A program made the position numbers and the translations under genes. Shown piece by piece: positions 35,931 to 45,008 of a stretch of 64,000 nt of DNA. The DNA comes from Martelella endophytica (lineage in GTDB: Bacteria > Pseudomonadota > Alphaproteobacteria > Rhizobiales > Rhizobiaceae), in NCBI RefSeq assembly GCF_000960975.1, contig NZ_CP010803.1:3024273-3088272 (forward strand), read 5' to 3'. The notes beneath the pieces were generated by a model. The model was given only the letters and a program-made list of their open reading frames with translations. It did not search any database and had not been told where the DNA came from. Numbering within the stretch: the stretch's first letter is position 1; each line of letters opens with the position of its first letter.

Positions 35931-37451
35931 GTGACAGACAAAATGACACATGAACCGATTGGCAAACCGAATATCGTACTGATCATGACCGATCAGCAGC
36001 GGGCCGATTTCTTCGCGTCCGAGGGATTTCCGGTCGATGCCATGCCGCGCGTCGAGGCGCTCGGCCGCAAGGGCACGCGCTTCTCGCGTGCCTACACACC
36101 GATGCCGACCTGCACGCCGGCGCGTACCAGCATGATGACCGGCCGTTTTCCCAAGGCGACGCGCGTCAAGCAGAACTGGTCGCCGCGCGACTTCGTCGTC
36201 TACGACAGGGACCTGCCGCAGGTGCTGCGCGAGGCGGGCTATACCGTCAACCTCGCCGGCAAGAACCACAGCTATCTGGCGCCTGAGGATTTCGACTACT
36301 TCTCGGGCGATTACAGCCACACCAATGGCCCGAAGGATCGAGCAAGCGCCGAAGAGGTCGCGTTTGATCAGTGGCTCGTCGACCTCGACCATACCGTCGC
36401 GAAGGAGCCGACGCCTTTCCCGGTGGAAAGAGAGCTCTGCGCACGCATCGTTGATGATGCCATGGACTGCGTCGACAACAACGGCGAGAAGCCGTTCTTC
36501 CTGTGGCTGTCCCTGCCGGAGCCGCACAACCCCTATCAGGCACCCGAACCCTATTTCTCGATGTTTTCGCCGGACGACATGCCGGAACGCGTCGGCTCGC
36601 GAGAGACCACGCTTGCCCGCGGCGGCCACTGGCAATGGCTTGCCGAGCTGTTCGAGGAGAAGCGACCGGGCTACGACGCCGACTGGCGTCGCTACCGCGC
36701 TGTCTATGCCGGCATGATCCGCATGCTCGACGACCAGATCGCGCGTTTCCTCGACCATCTCGATGAGAAGGGCATTGCCGATGATACGCTGGTGATCTTC
36801 GTCTCCGACCATGGCGATTTCGCAGGTGACCACGGCCTGCAGCGCAAGGGCGTCGGCCTGCCGGAATGCCTCGTCAGGGTGCCGATGATGATTGCCGGCC
36901 CGGGCGTGAAAACGCAGCTGAACGCCACTGATTTTGTCTCTCTCGTCGACCTGTTTCCGACGCTCTGCGAGATGATTGGCGCCGACATTCCAGCTGGTGT
37001 TCAGGGGCGCAGCCTTTGGCCGATGTTGACCGGTGGCGACTATCCCGCCCGTGAATTCGAAAGCATCTATTCGGAGCTTGGCATCGGCGATCTGCCTTAT
37101 GATCCTGGCGAGACGCCGGAACTGCATTTCCCTTACGAGGGCCTGACGATCGACGAGCTCAACGCGGTCACCCAGAGCGGCAATCGCAAGATGGTGCGCA
37201 AGGGCGACTTCAAGCTGAATTTCGACGTGATGGGGAATGCCTCGCTTCACGATCTCAGCAAGGACCCCGGAGAGCTGGCAAACCTCTACGACGACCCCGG
37301 CCACGCGGATGTGAAGGCCGACATGCTGGCAACGCTGCTTTCGTGGTCGATCCGCACCGAAGACAGCCTGCCACGCGCCAGATATGTCGCCAAACCCGCT
37401 CCGCACGGCTGGTACTGGCGCGACGACAAACATGAAGGGACAAGCCGATGA
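35931..37451 (+). CDS. Cys-type sulfatase (S1 family)
   Basis: 506 residues from a GTG at 35931; the in-frame ATG at 35943 is an alternative. Motif C-T-P-A-R at residues 61-65 (PTCTPARTSMMTG) marks formylglycine. N-terminal metal site NIVLIMTDQQRAD and later VSDHGDFAGDH give metal ligands. The size and DQQRAD motif resemble choline-sulfatase/heparan-type S1 enzymes. No signal peptide, so likely cytoplasmic. It sits between the binding protein and the ATPase of a complete importer, which suggests intracellular desulfation of the imported sugar. Confidence 0.85.
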   Translation: MTDKMTHEPIGKPNIVLIMTDQQRADFFASEGFPVDAMPRVEALGRKGTRFSRAYTPMPTCTPARTSMMTGRFPKATRVKQNWSPRDFVVYDRDLPQVLREAGYTVNLAGKNHSYLAPEDFDYFSGDYSHTNGPKDRASAEEVAFDQWLVDLDHTVAKEPTPFPVERELCARIVDDAMDCVDNNGEKPFFLWLSLPEPHNPYQAPEPYFSMFSPDDMPERVGSRETTLARGGHWQWLAELFEEKRPGYDADWRRYRAVYAGMIRMLDDQIARFLDHLDEKGIADDTLVIFVSDHGDFAGDHGLQRKGVGLPECLVRVPMMIAGPGVKTQLNATDFVSLVDLFPTLCEMIGADIPAGVQGRSLWPMLTGGDYPAREFESIYSELGIGDLPYDPGETPELHFPYEGLTIDELNAVTQSGNRKMVRKGDFKLNFDVMGNASLHDLSKDPGELANLYDDPGHADVKADMLATLLSWSIRTEDSLPRARYVAKPAPHGWYWRDDKHEGTSR

Positions 37452-38551
37452 CCGCCATCAGCCTGAAGAACATTTCCAAGTCCTACGGCTCGCTGGAAGT
37501 GATCAGTGATATCAACCTGGATATTCAGGAAGGCGAGTTTGTCGTCTTCGTCGGTCCGTCAGGCTGCGGGAAATCGACCCTGCTTCGGATGATCGCCGGT
37601 CTCGAGGGCATCAATTCCGGTGATCTCGTCATCTCCGGCAAGCGGGCGAACGATGTGCCGCCTGCGGAGCGCGGCATTGCCATGGTGTTCCAATCCTACG
37701 CGCTCTATCCGCACATGAACGTCTACGACAACCTCGCTTTCAGCCTGAAGATCGCCCGCGTGGACAAGGCGGAGATCGACCGGAGGGTCCGGGTTGCCGC
37801 CGAAATGCTGCAGCTCGGCCCCTATCTCAAGCGCCGCCCGCGCCAGCTCTCGGGCGGTCAACGCCAGCGCGTGGCGATCGGCCGCGCCATCGTGCGTGAG
37901 GCCGGCGTCTTCCTCTTCGACGAGCCGCTGTCGAACCTCGACGCAGCGCTCCGGGTTGCGACCCGCATCGAAATCGCCCGGTTGAAGGAGCGGCTCGCCG
38001 ATACCACGATGATCTATGTGACCCACGACCAGGTGGAAGCGATGACACTTGCCGACCGCATCGTCGTCATCAACCACGGCCATATCGAACAGGTGGGACG
38101 TCCGGTGGAGCTTTACGATAGGCCGAAGAACCTGTTCGTCGCCGGCTTTATCGGCTCGCCGGCCATGAACTTTCTGCCGGCCGAAATTTCGTTCGCCGGT
38201 GAAGAGGCAGCACTTTCGATCAATGGCAGGCCGCTTCCGAAGACCGGCTTCGCTTCGGGAGGCCGCAGCGGCAGCATTACCGGAATGCTCGGCATAAGGC
38301 CGGAGCATCTCTATCCTGCCGATGAAGCCGAGGCTTTGATCTCCGCACCCGTGGAGTTGGTGGAGCATCTTGGCGAGGTGACGATCGCACACCTGAAATT
38401 TGCCGACGAGATCACCATCATCGTCAAGTTCGACCGGACTCGCGATCTCCAGAAGGGCGAGGTGCTGCATCTCGCGGCCGCCGCCGCCGACCTGCATGCT
38501 TTCGACGACCAGGGGGAAGCACTAGGACGGCCAACCACAAAAGAGCCCTGA
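37448..38551 (+). CDS. Sugar ABC transporter ATP-binding protein (MalK/UgpC type)
   Basis: 367 residues. Walker A GPSGCGKST (36-44), [27 protein letters not shown] and [10 protein letters not shown] are present; a TOBE-type C-terminal domain follows (GSPAMNFLPAE, GMLGIRPEHLY). The ATG overlaps the sulfatase stop (ATGA), so the two are translationally coupled. It completes the second importer (two permeases, binding protein, ATPase) under the divergent LacI regulator. A strong terminator closes the operon. Confidence 0.9.
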   Translation: MTAISLKNISKSYGSLEVISDINLDIQEGEFVVFVGPSGCGKSTLLRMIAGLEGINSGDLVISGKRANDVPPAERGIAMVFQSYALYPHMNVYDNLAFSLKIARVDKAEIDRRVRVAAEMLQLGPYLKRRPRQLSGGQRQRVAIGRAIVREAGVFLFDEPLSNLDAALRVATRIEIARLKERLADTTMIYVTHDQVEAMTLADRIVVINHGHIEQVGRPVELYDRPKNLFVAGFIGSPAMNFLPAEISFAGEEAALSINGRPLPKTGFASGGRSGSITGMLGIRPEHLYPADEAEALISAPVELVEHLGEVTIAHLKFADEITIIVKFDRTRDLQKGEVLHLAAAAADLHAFDDQGEALGRPTTKEP

Positions 38552-38560
38552 CGATCTTGC

Positions 38561-38587
38561 GGGGGAGGCGCGTTGTCTCCCCCTTTT
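38561..38587 (+). terminator. Rho-independent terminator of the second ABC/sulfatase operon
   Basis: GGGGGAG (38561-38567) pairs with CTCCCCC (38577-38583) around a nine-base loop, followed by TTTT; ten bases after the ATPase stop. Confidence 0.75.
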
Positions 38588-38701
38588 ACTGCTGGCTTCC
38601 TATGACATTGAGCTTTCAGCTTGGCATCCGCAATTGATTCTCTTCAAAAGCAGCTTTTGCCGAAAGATGAATGGCTAGTTTCATCCGTGCGGCGTGAACG
38701 T

Positions 38702-38725
38702 TGAATGACCGAAATGGGGCGCCTT
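38702..38725. repeat. Dispersed intergenic repeat, copy 2
   Basis: TGAATGACCGAAATGGGGCGCCTT, nearly identical to 18621-18645. It lies in the short gap before SelO and after the ABC operon terminator. Confidence 0.4.
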
Positions 38726-38816
38726 GAGGGCGGACAGAAACGGGCCCGAAAGCCGCCATTGAGAGAGCCGGTCCTCGGTCTGCCAAAAAGGATCGCGTCG
38801 CTCGTGGGCCGCGCGT

Positions 38817-40292
38817 TTACGTGCCGCAAAAGGTCCGGTAGGCCGTCGCGGACATCGGCGGAAGGCCGGCATAATCGGTGAACTCCGCTTGATCCCCGAA
38901 GGGAGTGGCCAGTGCTTCGTTCAGGCGTTCGAAGGGGGCCAGGTCGCCGGCCATCGCGGCGGCAAGCGCTTCCTCGACGAGGTGGTTGCGCGGAATGATC
39001 GCCGGGTTCACCGCATCCATCGCTACGCGACGTTCACTTGGCTCTCCCGGTTCGGCCGCGAGGCGCTGACGCCAGCGCGCCGCCCAGCCGTCATAGGCGG
39101 TCGGATCAGCAAAGAGACCGCGCACCGCTCCATCGGCCTGCGCGCTTTCTGCTGCTTTGCCGAGCTTGCGAAAGGTCACAGTGAAGTCCGCATTCTGCCG
39201 TGCCATATGCCCAAGAAGGTCCTCAATCAACGCGGCGTCTTCCGTCTGTGGTGTCTGCAAACCTATTTTCGCGCGAAAGCCGTCGACATAAGCAGTGTTG
39301 AACGCGTCGGCAAAGCCGGAGAGGACGTCCTCGGCGGCTTCAATGGCCTTGTTTTCGTCTGGATCGAGATGGGGAAGCAGACATTCCGCCAGACGTACGA
39401 GGTTCCAGTGCGCGATGCGGGGCTGGTTGGCGTAGGCGTAACGCCCATTCCGGTCGATCGAAGAAAAGACGGTCGCGGGATCGTAAGCATCGAGGAAGGC
39501 ACACGGGCCGTAGTCGATCGTTTCCCCGGCGATCGACATATTGTCGGTGTTCATGACGCCGTGCACGAAGCCGATCTGCATCCAGCGTGCGACAAGTGCC
39601 GCCTGGCGGGCGCAGACGCCTTCGAGAAGAGCGCGGTAGGGATTGGAAGCGCCCGCGGCCTCGGGGTAATGCCTGTCGATCACATGGTCGGCGAGTTGGC
39701 GAACCGCTTCGTCGTCGCCCCGTGCCGCGAAGAACTGGAACGTCCCGACGCGTATATGGCTGGAGGCGACACGCGTCAGGACCGCGCCCGGCAGGGCCGT
39801 TTCCCGGTAGACCGGCTCTCCCGTCGCGACCGCGGCCAGCGCCCGCGTGGTTGGAATTTTGAGCGCGGCCATGGCCTCGCTGACGAGATATTCGCGCAGG
39901 ACCGGGCCGAGTGCTGCCCGTCCGTCGCCGTTGCGCGAGAAAAGGGTGGGGCCAGCCCCCTTCAGTTGAATGTCGCGACGCCGCCCTTGTCGTTTGACGA
40001 CCTCGCCAAGGAGTATGGCGCGCCCATCGCCGAGTTGCGGTACGAAGTTTCCGAATTGATGTCCGGCATAAGCGGCCGCGATCGGCTCGGCGCCTGTCGG
40101 GAGCCGGTTGCCGGCGAAGATTTCAACTCCTTCAGCATTGCCCAATTGATCCGCGTCGAGCCCGAGTTCCTCGGCGAGCCGTCGGTTCAGCTTCAGGAGA
40201 TGCGGCGCGGCGACGGGTGATGGCGCGGTTGGCCGGTAGAAGGAGGCGCCGAGACGGGCGTAGCTGTTGTCGAAGTCGAAATGTATCGTCAT
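38817..40292 (-). CDS. selO: Protein adenylyltransferase SelO
   Basis: 491 residues from the ATG at 40292 (MTIHFDFDNSYARLG); the open frame starts at 40349. Characteristic SelO blocks: AGHQFGNFVPQLGDGRAILLGEV, DIQLKGAGPTLFSRNGDGRA, REYLVSEAM, FVHGVMNTDNMSIAGETIDYGPCAFLD. The pseudokinase-like fold AMPylates proteins in response to oxidative stress. The C-terminus ends TFCGT, keeping one Cys where the human enzyme has Sec. It is flanked by redox-type regulators and is not in an operon. Confidence 0.9.
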   Translation of the reverse strand: MTIHFDFDNSYARLGASFYRPTAPSPVAAPHLLKLNRRLAEELGLDADQLGNAEGVEIFAGNRLPTGAEPIAAAYAGHQFGNFVPQLGDGRAILLGEVVKRQGRRRDIQLKGAGPTLFSRNGDGRAALGPVLREYLVSEAMAALKIPTTRALAAVATGEPVYRETALPGAVLTRVASSHIRVGTFQFFAARGDDEAVRQLADHVIDRHYPEAAGASNPYRALLEGVCARQAALVARWMQIGFVHGVMNTDNMSIAGETIDYGPCAFLDAYDPATVFSSIDRNGRYAYANQPRIAHWNLVRLAECLLPHLDPDENKAIEAAEDVLSGFADAFNTAYVDGFRAKIGLQTPQTEDAALIEDLLGHMARQNADFTVTFRKLGKAAESAQADGAVRGLFADPTAYDGWAARWRQRLAAEPGEPSERRVAMDAVNPAIIPRNHLVEEALAAAMAGDLAPFERLNEALATPFGDQAEFTDYAGLPPMSATAYRTFCGT

Positions 40293-40510
40293 CTTTTCCG
40301 CATCGCTTCCGTCGTACCGCTCGGCCGCTGGCTCTCGACCATTCTGCACTTAGGTGGCGCTGCCGATGTCGGATTTCCAGAGCAATGCCTGACGAGACCA
40401 TCAACGGATAGACACCGGTGAAGGCGGAGTGGTCAACCCTAAGCGGACGATCAGCGCCAGATCGGCAGCATCTGTCGGGCCGGCTTCTTTCTTTGATGAC
40501 ATCCGGTCTT

Positions 40511-41404
40511 TCATGCGCTCGTGGAAGGTTCGATGTCCGAGGCCGTCAGGAGACGTTTGCGCCATTCGAGGAATGCAGGAGTGGCGAACCCTGGCCGGAA
40601 GGCCAGGTGGGTGTCGACAGCCATCAGTTCATGCTCCTCCACGGAGCCGAGATGGGACAGCGTGTCGGCGACGCTTTTCGGCATGACGCTGACGCAGGAT
40701 CCTGCCGCGGTGCAGGCGAACATGGCGTGATAGGAGCCGACCTCCTGGATTTTCAGGCGTGCGCGGGCGGGGCTTCCGCCCATCAGCCACTCCTCCGCCA
40801 GCATGCGGTAGGTGCAGCCCGGCGCGAAGGCAGCCAGTGCTATCGGTTCCACGTCCGCTGGCGCGCGAACCGCGCGGTGCCCCTTTGGCACGAGCAGGAC
40901 GAGCTGCTCGCGAAAGACGGGGACTGTTTCCAGCGCGTCGAGCGCGCTCCAGCCATCGTCCGCCGCAATGGCGATGAGGGCGCAGTCGATACGGTGGGCC
41001 TGAACCGCATCGACAAGCTGGCGGGTTGGCGCTGTCGAGAGCTCGATCGTCATCTCCGGCCAGTCGCGGTTGAAGGCGGCAAGCAATGAGGGCAGGCGGC
41101 TTGCGACTGTGCTTTCCATCGAGCCTATGCGCAGTGTGCCGCCGGGTCCTTCGGGATTGATCTGCTGGCGCGCCTCTTCGGCGAGATTGAGAATGCGTTC
41201 GGCATAGTCGAGATAGGTTTTACCCTCGCTGGTCAGCACCATGCGTCGCGTCTCGCGGGCAAACAGCGCCACGCTAATCTCCGCCTCAAGCTGCTGGATT
41301 CGGGTTGTGACGTTCGATGGCACGCGACCCAGGAGTTCGGCGGCCCGGGTGATGCTTTCCTCTCTGGCGACGGCCCTGAAGACGGCGAGTGTGGCGAGGT
41401 CCAT
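40511..41404 (-). CDS. LysR-family transcriptional regulator
   Basis: 297 residues from the ATG at 41404 (MDLATLAVFRAVAREESITRAAELLGRVPSNVTTRIQQLEAE), the usual start; the frame opens at 41428. A LysR effector domain follows residue 90. It is divergent from the nitronate monooxygenase gene with an inverted repeat CCATTG/CAATGG just before its start. Probably regulates that gene and itself. The sequence resembles the subgroup that controls putrescine or aromatic-related genes; the ligand is unknown. Confidence 0.85.
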   Translation of the reverse strand: MDLATLAVFRAVAREESITRAAELLGRVPSNVTTRIQQLEAEISVALFARETRRMVLTSEGKTYLDYAERILNLAEEARQQINPEGPGGTLRIGSMESTVASRLPSLLAAFNRDWPEMTIELSTAPTRQLVDAVQAHRIDCALIAIAADDGWSALDALETVPVFREQLVLLVPKGHRAVRAPADVEPIALAAFAPGCTYRMLAEEWLMGGSPARARLKIQEVGSYHAMFACTAAGSCVSVMPKSVADTLSHLGSVEEHELMAVDTHLAFRPGFATPAFLEWRKRLLTASDIEPSTSA

Positions 41405-41413
41405 CGAAATTCT

Positions 41414-41431
41414 CCATTGCAGAACCAATGG
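41414..41431. promoter_or_regulatory. Inverted repeat CCATTG-N6-CAATGG before the LysR start
   Basis: Perfect 6-base arms with a six-base spacer, nine bases upstream of the LysR start and within the divergent gap to the nitronate monooxygenase gene. Candidate autoregulatory LysR box. Confidence 0.45.
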
Positions 41432-41538
41432 AAATATATATTCTTTAAATGGTAATGAACGTCAAGGTGAATTCTCTTTCAGGGAATTTGTGCTGACCTG
41501 ATCGATATGTATGCGGAACGGTGAAAGGAGATGGCGAA

Positions 41539-42615
41539 ATGCTTGAAGGGCTCGGAATGACGCTGCCAATCATTCAGGCGCCGATGGCTGGCGTCTCGAC
41601 CCCTGCGCTGGCGGCGGCGGTCTCAAACGCTGGCGGGCTCGGTTCGATCGGCATTGGCGCGAGCGATGTCGCCGGCGCCCGCGCGATGATCGACGAGACC
41701 TTCGCCCAAACGGACCGGCCCTTCAACGTCAATGTCTTCGCGCATGGCCCGGCCGTGCAGGACCCGGAACGGGAGGCGGCATGGTTGGCGGCACTCAGAC
41801 CGGCCTTCGCCGAATTCGGTGCCGCGCCGCCAGCAAGTCTGCGCGTGATCTACAAGAGCTTTTCCGATGATCCGGAGATGCTGTCTCTTCTGGTCGAGAA
41901 AAAGCCGGCAGTCGTCAGCTTTCATTTTGGCCTGCCGCCGGCTGAAACGATCACTGCCCTGAAGGACGCCGGCATCCGGCTTCTTGCAACGGCGACGAGC
42001 CTTGCCGAGGCCGAAGCCGTCGAGGCCGCCGGGCTCGATGCCGTCATCGCACAGGGGATCGAAGCCGGCGGGCATCGCGGCGTGTTCGATCCGATGGCCG
42101 CCGATGATGGTCTTGGCACATTTGCGCTGACGCGGCTTCTGGTCAGGAAAACCGGCATCCCCGTCATCGCGGCAGGCGGAATCATGGACGGCGCGGGCAT
42201 TGCCGCCGCGCGTGATCTCGGTGCAATCGCCGCACAGCTCGGCACAGCCTTCATCGCCTGCCCAGAGTCTGCCGCCGATGATGCCTATCGCGCTGCACTG
42301 AAGGGATCGGGCGCCTTTCACACGCGGCTGACAACTGCGACTTCCGGCCGGCCGGCGCGCGCGCTTGCCAACCGGTTCACGGAACTGGCGGAAACATCGC
42401 TTTGCGGAGCCACGCCGCCCGACTATCCCATTGCCTACGACGCCGGAAAGGCCCTTCACGCCGCCGCCAAAGCCTGCGGCGAGGCCGGCTACGGTGCGCA
42501 ATGGGCGGGGCAGGGGGCTCCGCTCGCGCGTGCCACGCCCGCAGCAGAGCTTATGGCAACGCTCGCGCTTGAAATGCGGTTTGATGAAGTGCTGTGCATC
42601 GATCGGCGGAGCTAG
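41539..42615 (+). CDS. Nitronate monooxygenase (2-nitropropane dioxygenase family)
   Basis: 358 residues from the ATG at 41539, with AGGAG eight bases upstream; the GTG at 41521 is less likely. TIM-barrel FMN enzyme: [28 protein letters not shown] at the N-terminus, [26 protein letters not shown] and [14 protein letters not shown]. The family oxidises alkyl nitronates such as the toxin propionate-3-nitronate to aldehydes. Cytoplasmic. Next to a divergent LysR; likely detoxification. Confidence 0.85.
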   Translation: MLEGLGMTLPIIQAPMAGVSTPALAAAVSNAGGLGSIGIGASDVAGARAMIDETFAQTDRPFNVNVFAHGPAVQDPEREAAWLAALRPAFAEFGAAPPASLRVIYKSFSDDPEMLSLLVEKKPAVVSFHFGLPPAETITALKDAGIRLLATATSLAEAEAVEAAGLDAVIAQGIEAGGHRGVFDPMAADDGLGTFALTRLLVRKTGIPVIAAGGIMDGAGIAAARDLGAIAAQLGTAFIACPESAADDAYRAALKGSGAFHTRLTTATSGRPARALANRFTELAETSLCGATPPDYPIAYDAGKALHAAAKACGEAGYGAQWAGQGAPLARATPAAELMATLALEMRFDEVLCIDRRS

Positions 42616-43368
42616 CGCCCATGGTGATGCCTCGCCTTCGGGTTTCCTTCTGGCTCCTCTCACATTGATCAGCGTCGTGGGAACCCGAACGCCCGAAGAA
42701 CTGATGGCAGCTTTCTGAGAAAGAGGTCGGTTTCCGAGTCCATTGGTCGATGAGATGGTGCAGACTGTAGGCGGCTTCCCGAGTACCGGCCGCAACAATT
42801 GGCAGGGCATATGCGCGAACACCTTGGGGGGGCGTGAGACGCTTGGCGATCAGATCAAGCTGTTCTATGCGCGCGAAAGGCTCAGACGCGGACCTCGATC
42901 GTTTCGGTCCGAGAGGGCTGACGCGATCCTCTCACGGGCAATGACCCCTGTCGACGCCATGGCCGCGATCGTCGCACCCGGAAGCATGAACTCACGGGGC
43001 ACATTCGGTCGCACGATAGTTCAACCTTAACGTCTGACATGGCCGCAAAAGCGGTCGCAATTGCAGGTTCCTAATTGGTATTGCAGATCCCGATACCTCA
43101 GCCGCCTTGTGTGTCACGGATTGTGTAACAGAAAGTGCTACATTTGATCGAATGAGGTGAAATTACTATTTCAAATCAATGTTTGTTGGTCCTCCGGTGT
43201 GCTCTCCACGCGCACCAAAATTTAAGAGCTTTTTCGCTATAACCTATTGAAAATAAAATATTTTATTTTGATTGTAGCGTGACGCGCGGTTTTGCAATTT
43301 TGACAGCTGGTTTTGCAGCAATCGATTTTCGGCGTGAGCGTTGCCGCAAAAAGATATGAATACCGCTC
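42616..43368. other. Intergenic region with a sharp drop in GC
   Basis: No convincing gene; a short open frame at 42743-43030 has no ribosome site or recognisable domain. GC content falls sharply after about 43100, with AT-rich DNA at 43131-43340 holding a 20-base palindrome and a GGTTTTGCA repeat pair. It probably marks the left edge of an inserted segment containing the three minus-strand genes to its right. Confidence 0.5.
43250..43269. repeat. Perfect 20-base A/T palindrome
   Basis: AAAATAAAATATTTTATTTT reads identically on both strands. It lies about 100 bases downstream of the membrane-protein stop on the minus strand. It may be a protein-binding or DNA-bending site, or the boundary of a mobile segment. 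Confidence 0.5.
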
Positions 43369-43950
43369 TTAACTTCTCGGCAACTTCTCCCGGATTTTTT
43401 TCAATTCCTCCGCAATTTGGTGGGAGCCTTTTGTATTCCAGCCGCCTCGAAAGCCATCTTTTGCCTGGAAATCATAGCTTAGTGTCTCTCTCGTCGTACC
43501 ACGCGGACGTTTGGCCCAGCTGATCTCCGCTAAAAAAATAGTCTCACGGACGTCTCGCGACAAAACTGGTTTATGAGCGAGATGGTGACCAGGGGGCAAC
43601 ATTGACAGCTTATAAGTTTGTTCTTTGGATTCTTGTTTCCTACCATCAGGAGAAGGCAATGCTGGGGAGAGCTTGAGTTCAACATCAAAGGCAACCGCGT
43701 TGCCGGTGTTTCTAAACGTAAGGTCCAAGGCCGTGGCGTCAGCACCACTCGATTCGAGCCAACAAACGACGAACGGCTGCGCGGTCATCTTGGCGAGGTT
43801 CGATGTCTCAACTGCTAAGACCCGGGTAACATTCCAAAGCGCGATGGTGGCGCCAGCGGTGACGAAGGCAGCGATAACTTGCGCTATCACCAAGGCATTA
43901 TTGGCAACAAATGTGCCTACTGTATAGAACCAATCTCCAAGCAACGTCAT
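43369..43950 (-). CDS. Small membrane-anchored protein of unknown function
   Basis: 193 residues from the ATG at 43950, two bases after the DUF4238 stop; a TTG at 43956 is possible but overlaps. A single hydrophobic helix near residues 5-35 (FYTVGTFVANNALVIAQVIAAFVTAGATIALW) anchors a soluble C-terminal domain (VVCWLESSG, FRNTGNAVAFDVELKL). The body resembles no known enzyme; beta-rich with a charged tail. GC content is visibly lower than the chromosomal genes around. Its tight linkage to the DUF4238 gene suggests that they work together, possibly as a defence or toxin/sensor pair. Confidence 0.6.
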   Translation of the reverse strand: MTLLGDWFYTVGTFVANNALVIAQVIAAFVTAGATIALWNVTRVLAVETSNLAKMTAQPFVVCWLESSGADATALDLTFRNTGNAVAFDVELKLSPALPSPDGRKQESKEQTYKLSMLPPGHHLAHKPVLSRDVRETIFLAEISWAKRPRGTTRETLSYDFQAKDGFRGGWNTKGSHQIAEELKKIREKLPRS

Positions 43951-43952
43951 GG

Positions 43953-45008
43953 TCAAATCCCCAGCTTTCCAATTCCTAGCCGAAAGCCTCCGCGTGTGCT
44001 CCCTTCTCTTGCGACTACTCGGCGGGCAAGATCAAAATCACTTTTGCGGCAAACTACAAATTCTCGTGCAGACTGCACCTGAAGTGCGTTGTAGTGGTCC
44101 ATATTCGCGTTGGTTAGCAATATAGGTTTCCCGCTCCCAGCCTCCTCAATAAACTGCTCTAGTTTTAGGAGAGACTTTTCCATCTTCTTCAAGGTGTCGT
44201 TAAGTTCGGCTCGTCTACTCGTCTCAAGACTCGACGCTGAAAGTGTGGCCCTAGCTTTTGCATGAAGAGCATCCTTGCGATCTCGGCTCACGTTCGATCT
44301 TATGCCTTCGATGATGCTTGGGCACCAAGCTGCCAGCATCAGTTCGTGAGTCAACGGGACATAAATCTGTATGCCCTTTACAGCCAAACCTATATTGCTC
44401 CAGGAGCCATCGTTGATCTCTTCGTTTCGCAAGACCACGGGATTATCGCCTAGATAGAATCCTCTGCCTTTGGGCGCCTTAAGCAAAAGAAAGTCCTTTG
44501 CTGAAATGGCACTCCGAAAACCGTCGATGCAATTGCCTATAAATTCAAAATGGCGTCGCTTTAACTCATCATCCGTAACGCTCTCCAACCCCTCGACTTT
44601 GTCTGGATCAATACCCAAATTCGAAAAATGCGTTCGAAGCTGATGAAATGAGCCACCAAGCTCATCCCGAAATGCTCTGACCCTCACCATTTGGAAGGCG
44701 ACGAAAAGCGCCAGCATGTCCGCCTCCTCAGCCATTTTAGAAAGACCGACCTTTTCGACAAGGGCTGAATACACTGGAAGAACAAGGTCCTCGATGCGGC
44801 AAAACGCTTGTTCAAAACCTAAATATAGATCGGGACCAATCCGAAAATCATTGAATCGGCGTTCAGCCATCACCCCGCGTATGTTGGTGACAAACGACTT
44901 AGATGTCGATTTCTGAAATACAGTCACCTGCTCTTTTCGCTGATTCGAAAGAAAGTTGCGGAGGATAAATTTCGGAATGTAGTGATGACTTTCCGCTGCC
45001 TTCGTCAT
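43953..45008 (-). CDS. DUF4238 domain protein
   Basis: 351 residues. The N-terminus HHYIPKFILRNF carries the family-defining H-x-Y-[IV]-P-x-F-x-L-R-x-F pattern; VTVFQK follows, and a central segment has LKAPKGRGFYLGDNPVVL, typical of DUF4238. Function of the domain is unknown; a nucleic-acid-associated role is only a guess. The ATG overlaps the methylase stop (ATGA), so translation is coupled to the methylase remnant. Lower GC than flanking chromosomal genes. The membrane protein follows directly. A candidate defence cassette. Confidence 0.75.
   Translation of the reverse strand: MTKAAESHHYIPKFILRNFLSNQRKEQVTVFQKSTSKSFVTNIRGVMAERRFNDFRIGPDLYLGFEQAFCRIEDLVLPVYSALVEKVGLSKMAEEADMLALFVAFQMVRVRAFRDELGGSFHQLRTHFSNLGIDPDKVEGLESVTDDELKRRHFEFIGNCIDGFRSAISAKDFLLLKAPKGRGFYLGDNPVVLRNEEINDGSWSNIGLAVKGIQIYVPLTHELMLAAWCPSIIEGIRSNVSRDRKDALHAKARATLSASSLETSRRAELNDTLKKMEKSLLKLEQFIEEAGSGKPILLTNANMDHYNALQVQSAREFVVCRKSDFDLARRVVAREGSTRGGFRLGIGKLGI

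Noticed and set aside
35886..37433. Long minus-strand frame (515 codons) opposite the sulfatase
   Set aside because: It is the mirror of the sulfatase gene, a result of high GC third positions; the sulfatase motifs are on the plus strand.
42743..43030. Possible 95-residue protein after nitronate monooxygenase
   Set aside because: No ribosome site, no domain and odd composition; probably non-coding or old debris.
43953..45008. DUF4238 gene considered as a transposase
   Set aside because: The N-terminal HHYIPKFILRNF pattern fits DUF4238; no DDE or tyrosine-recombinase motif and no terminal inverted repeats were found.
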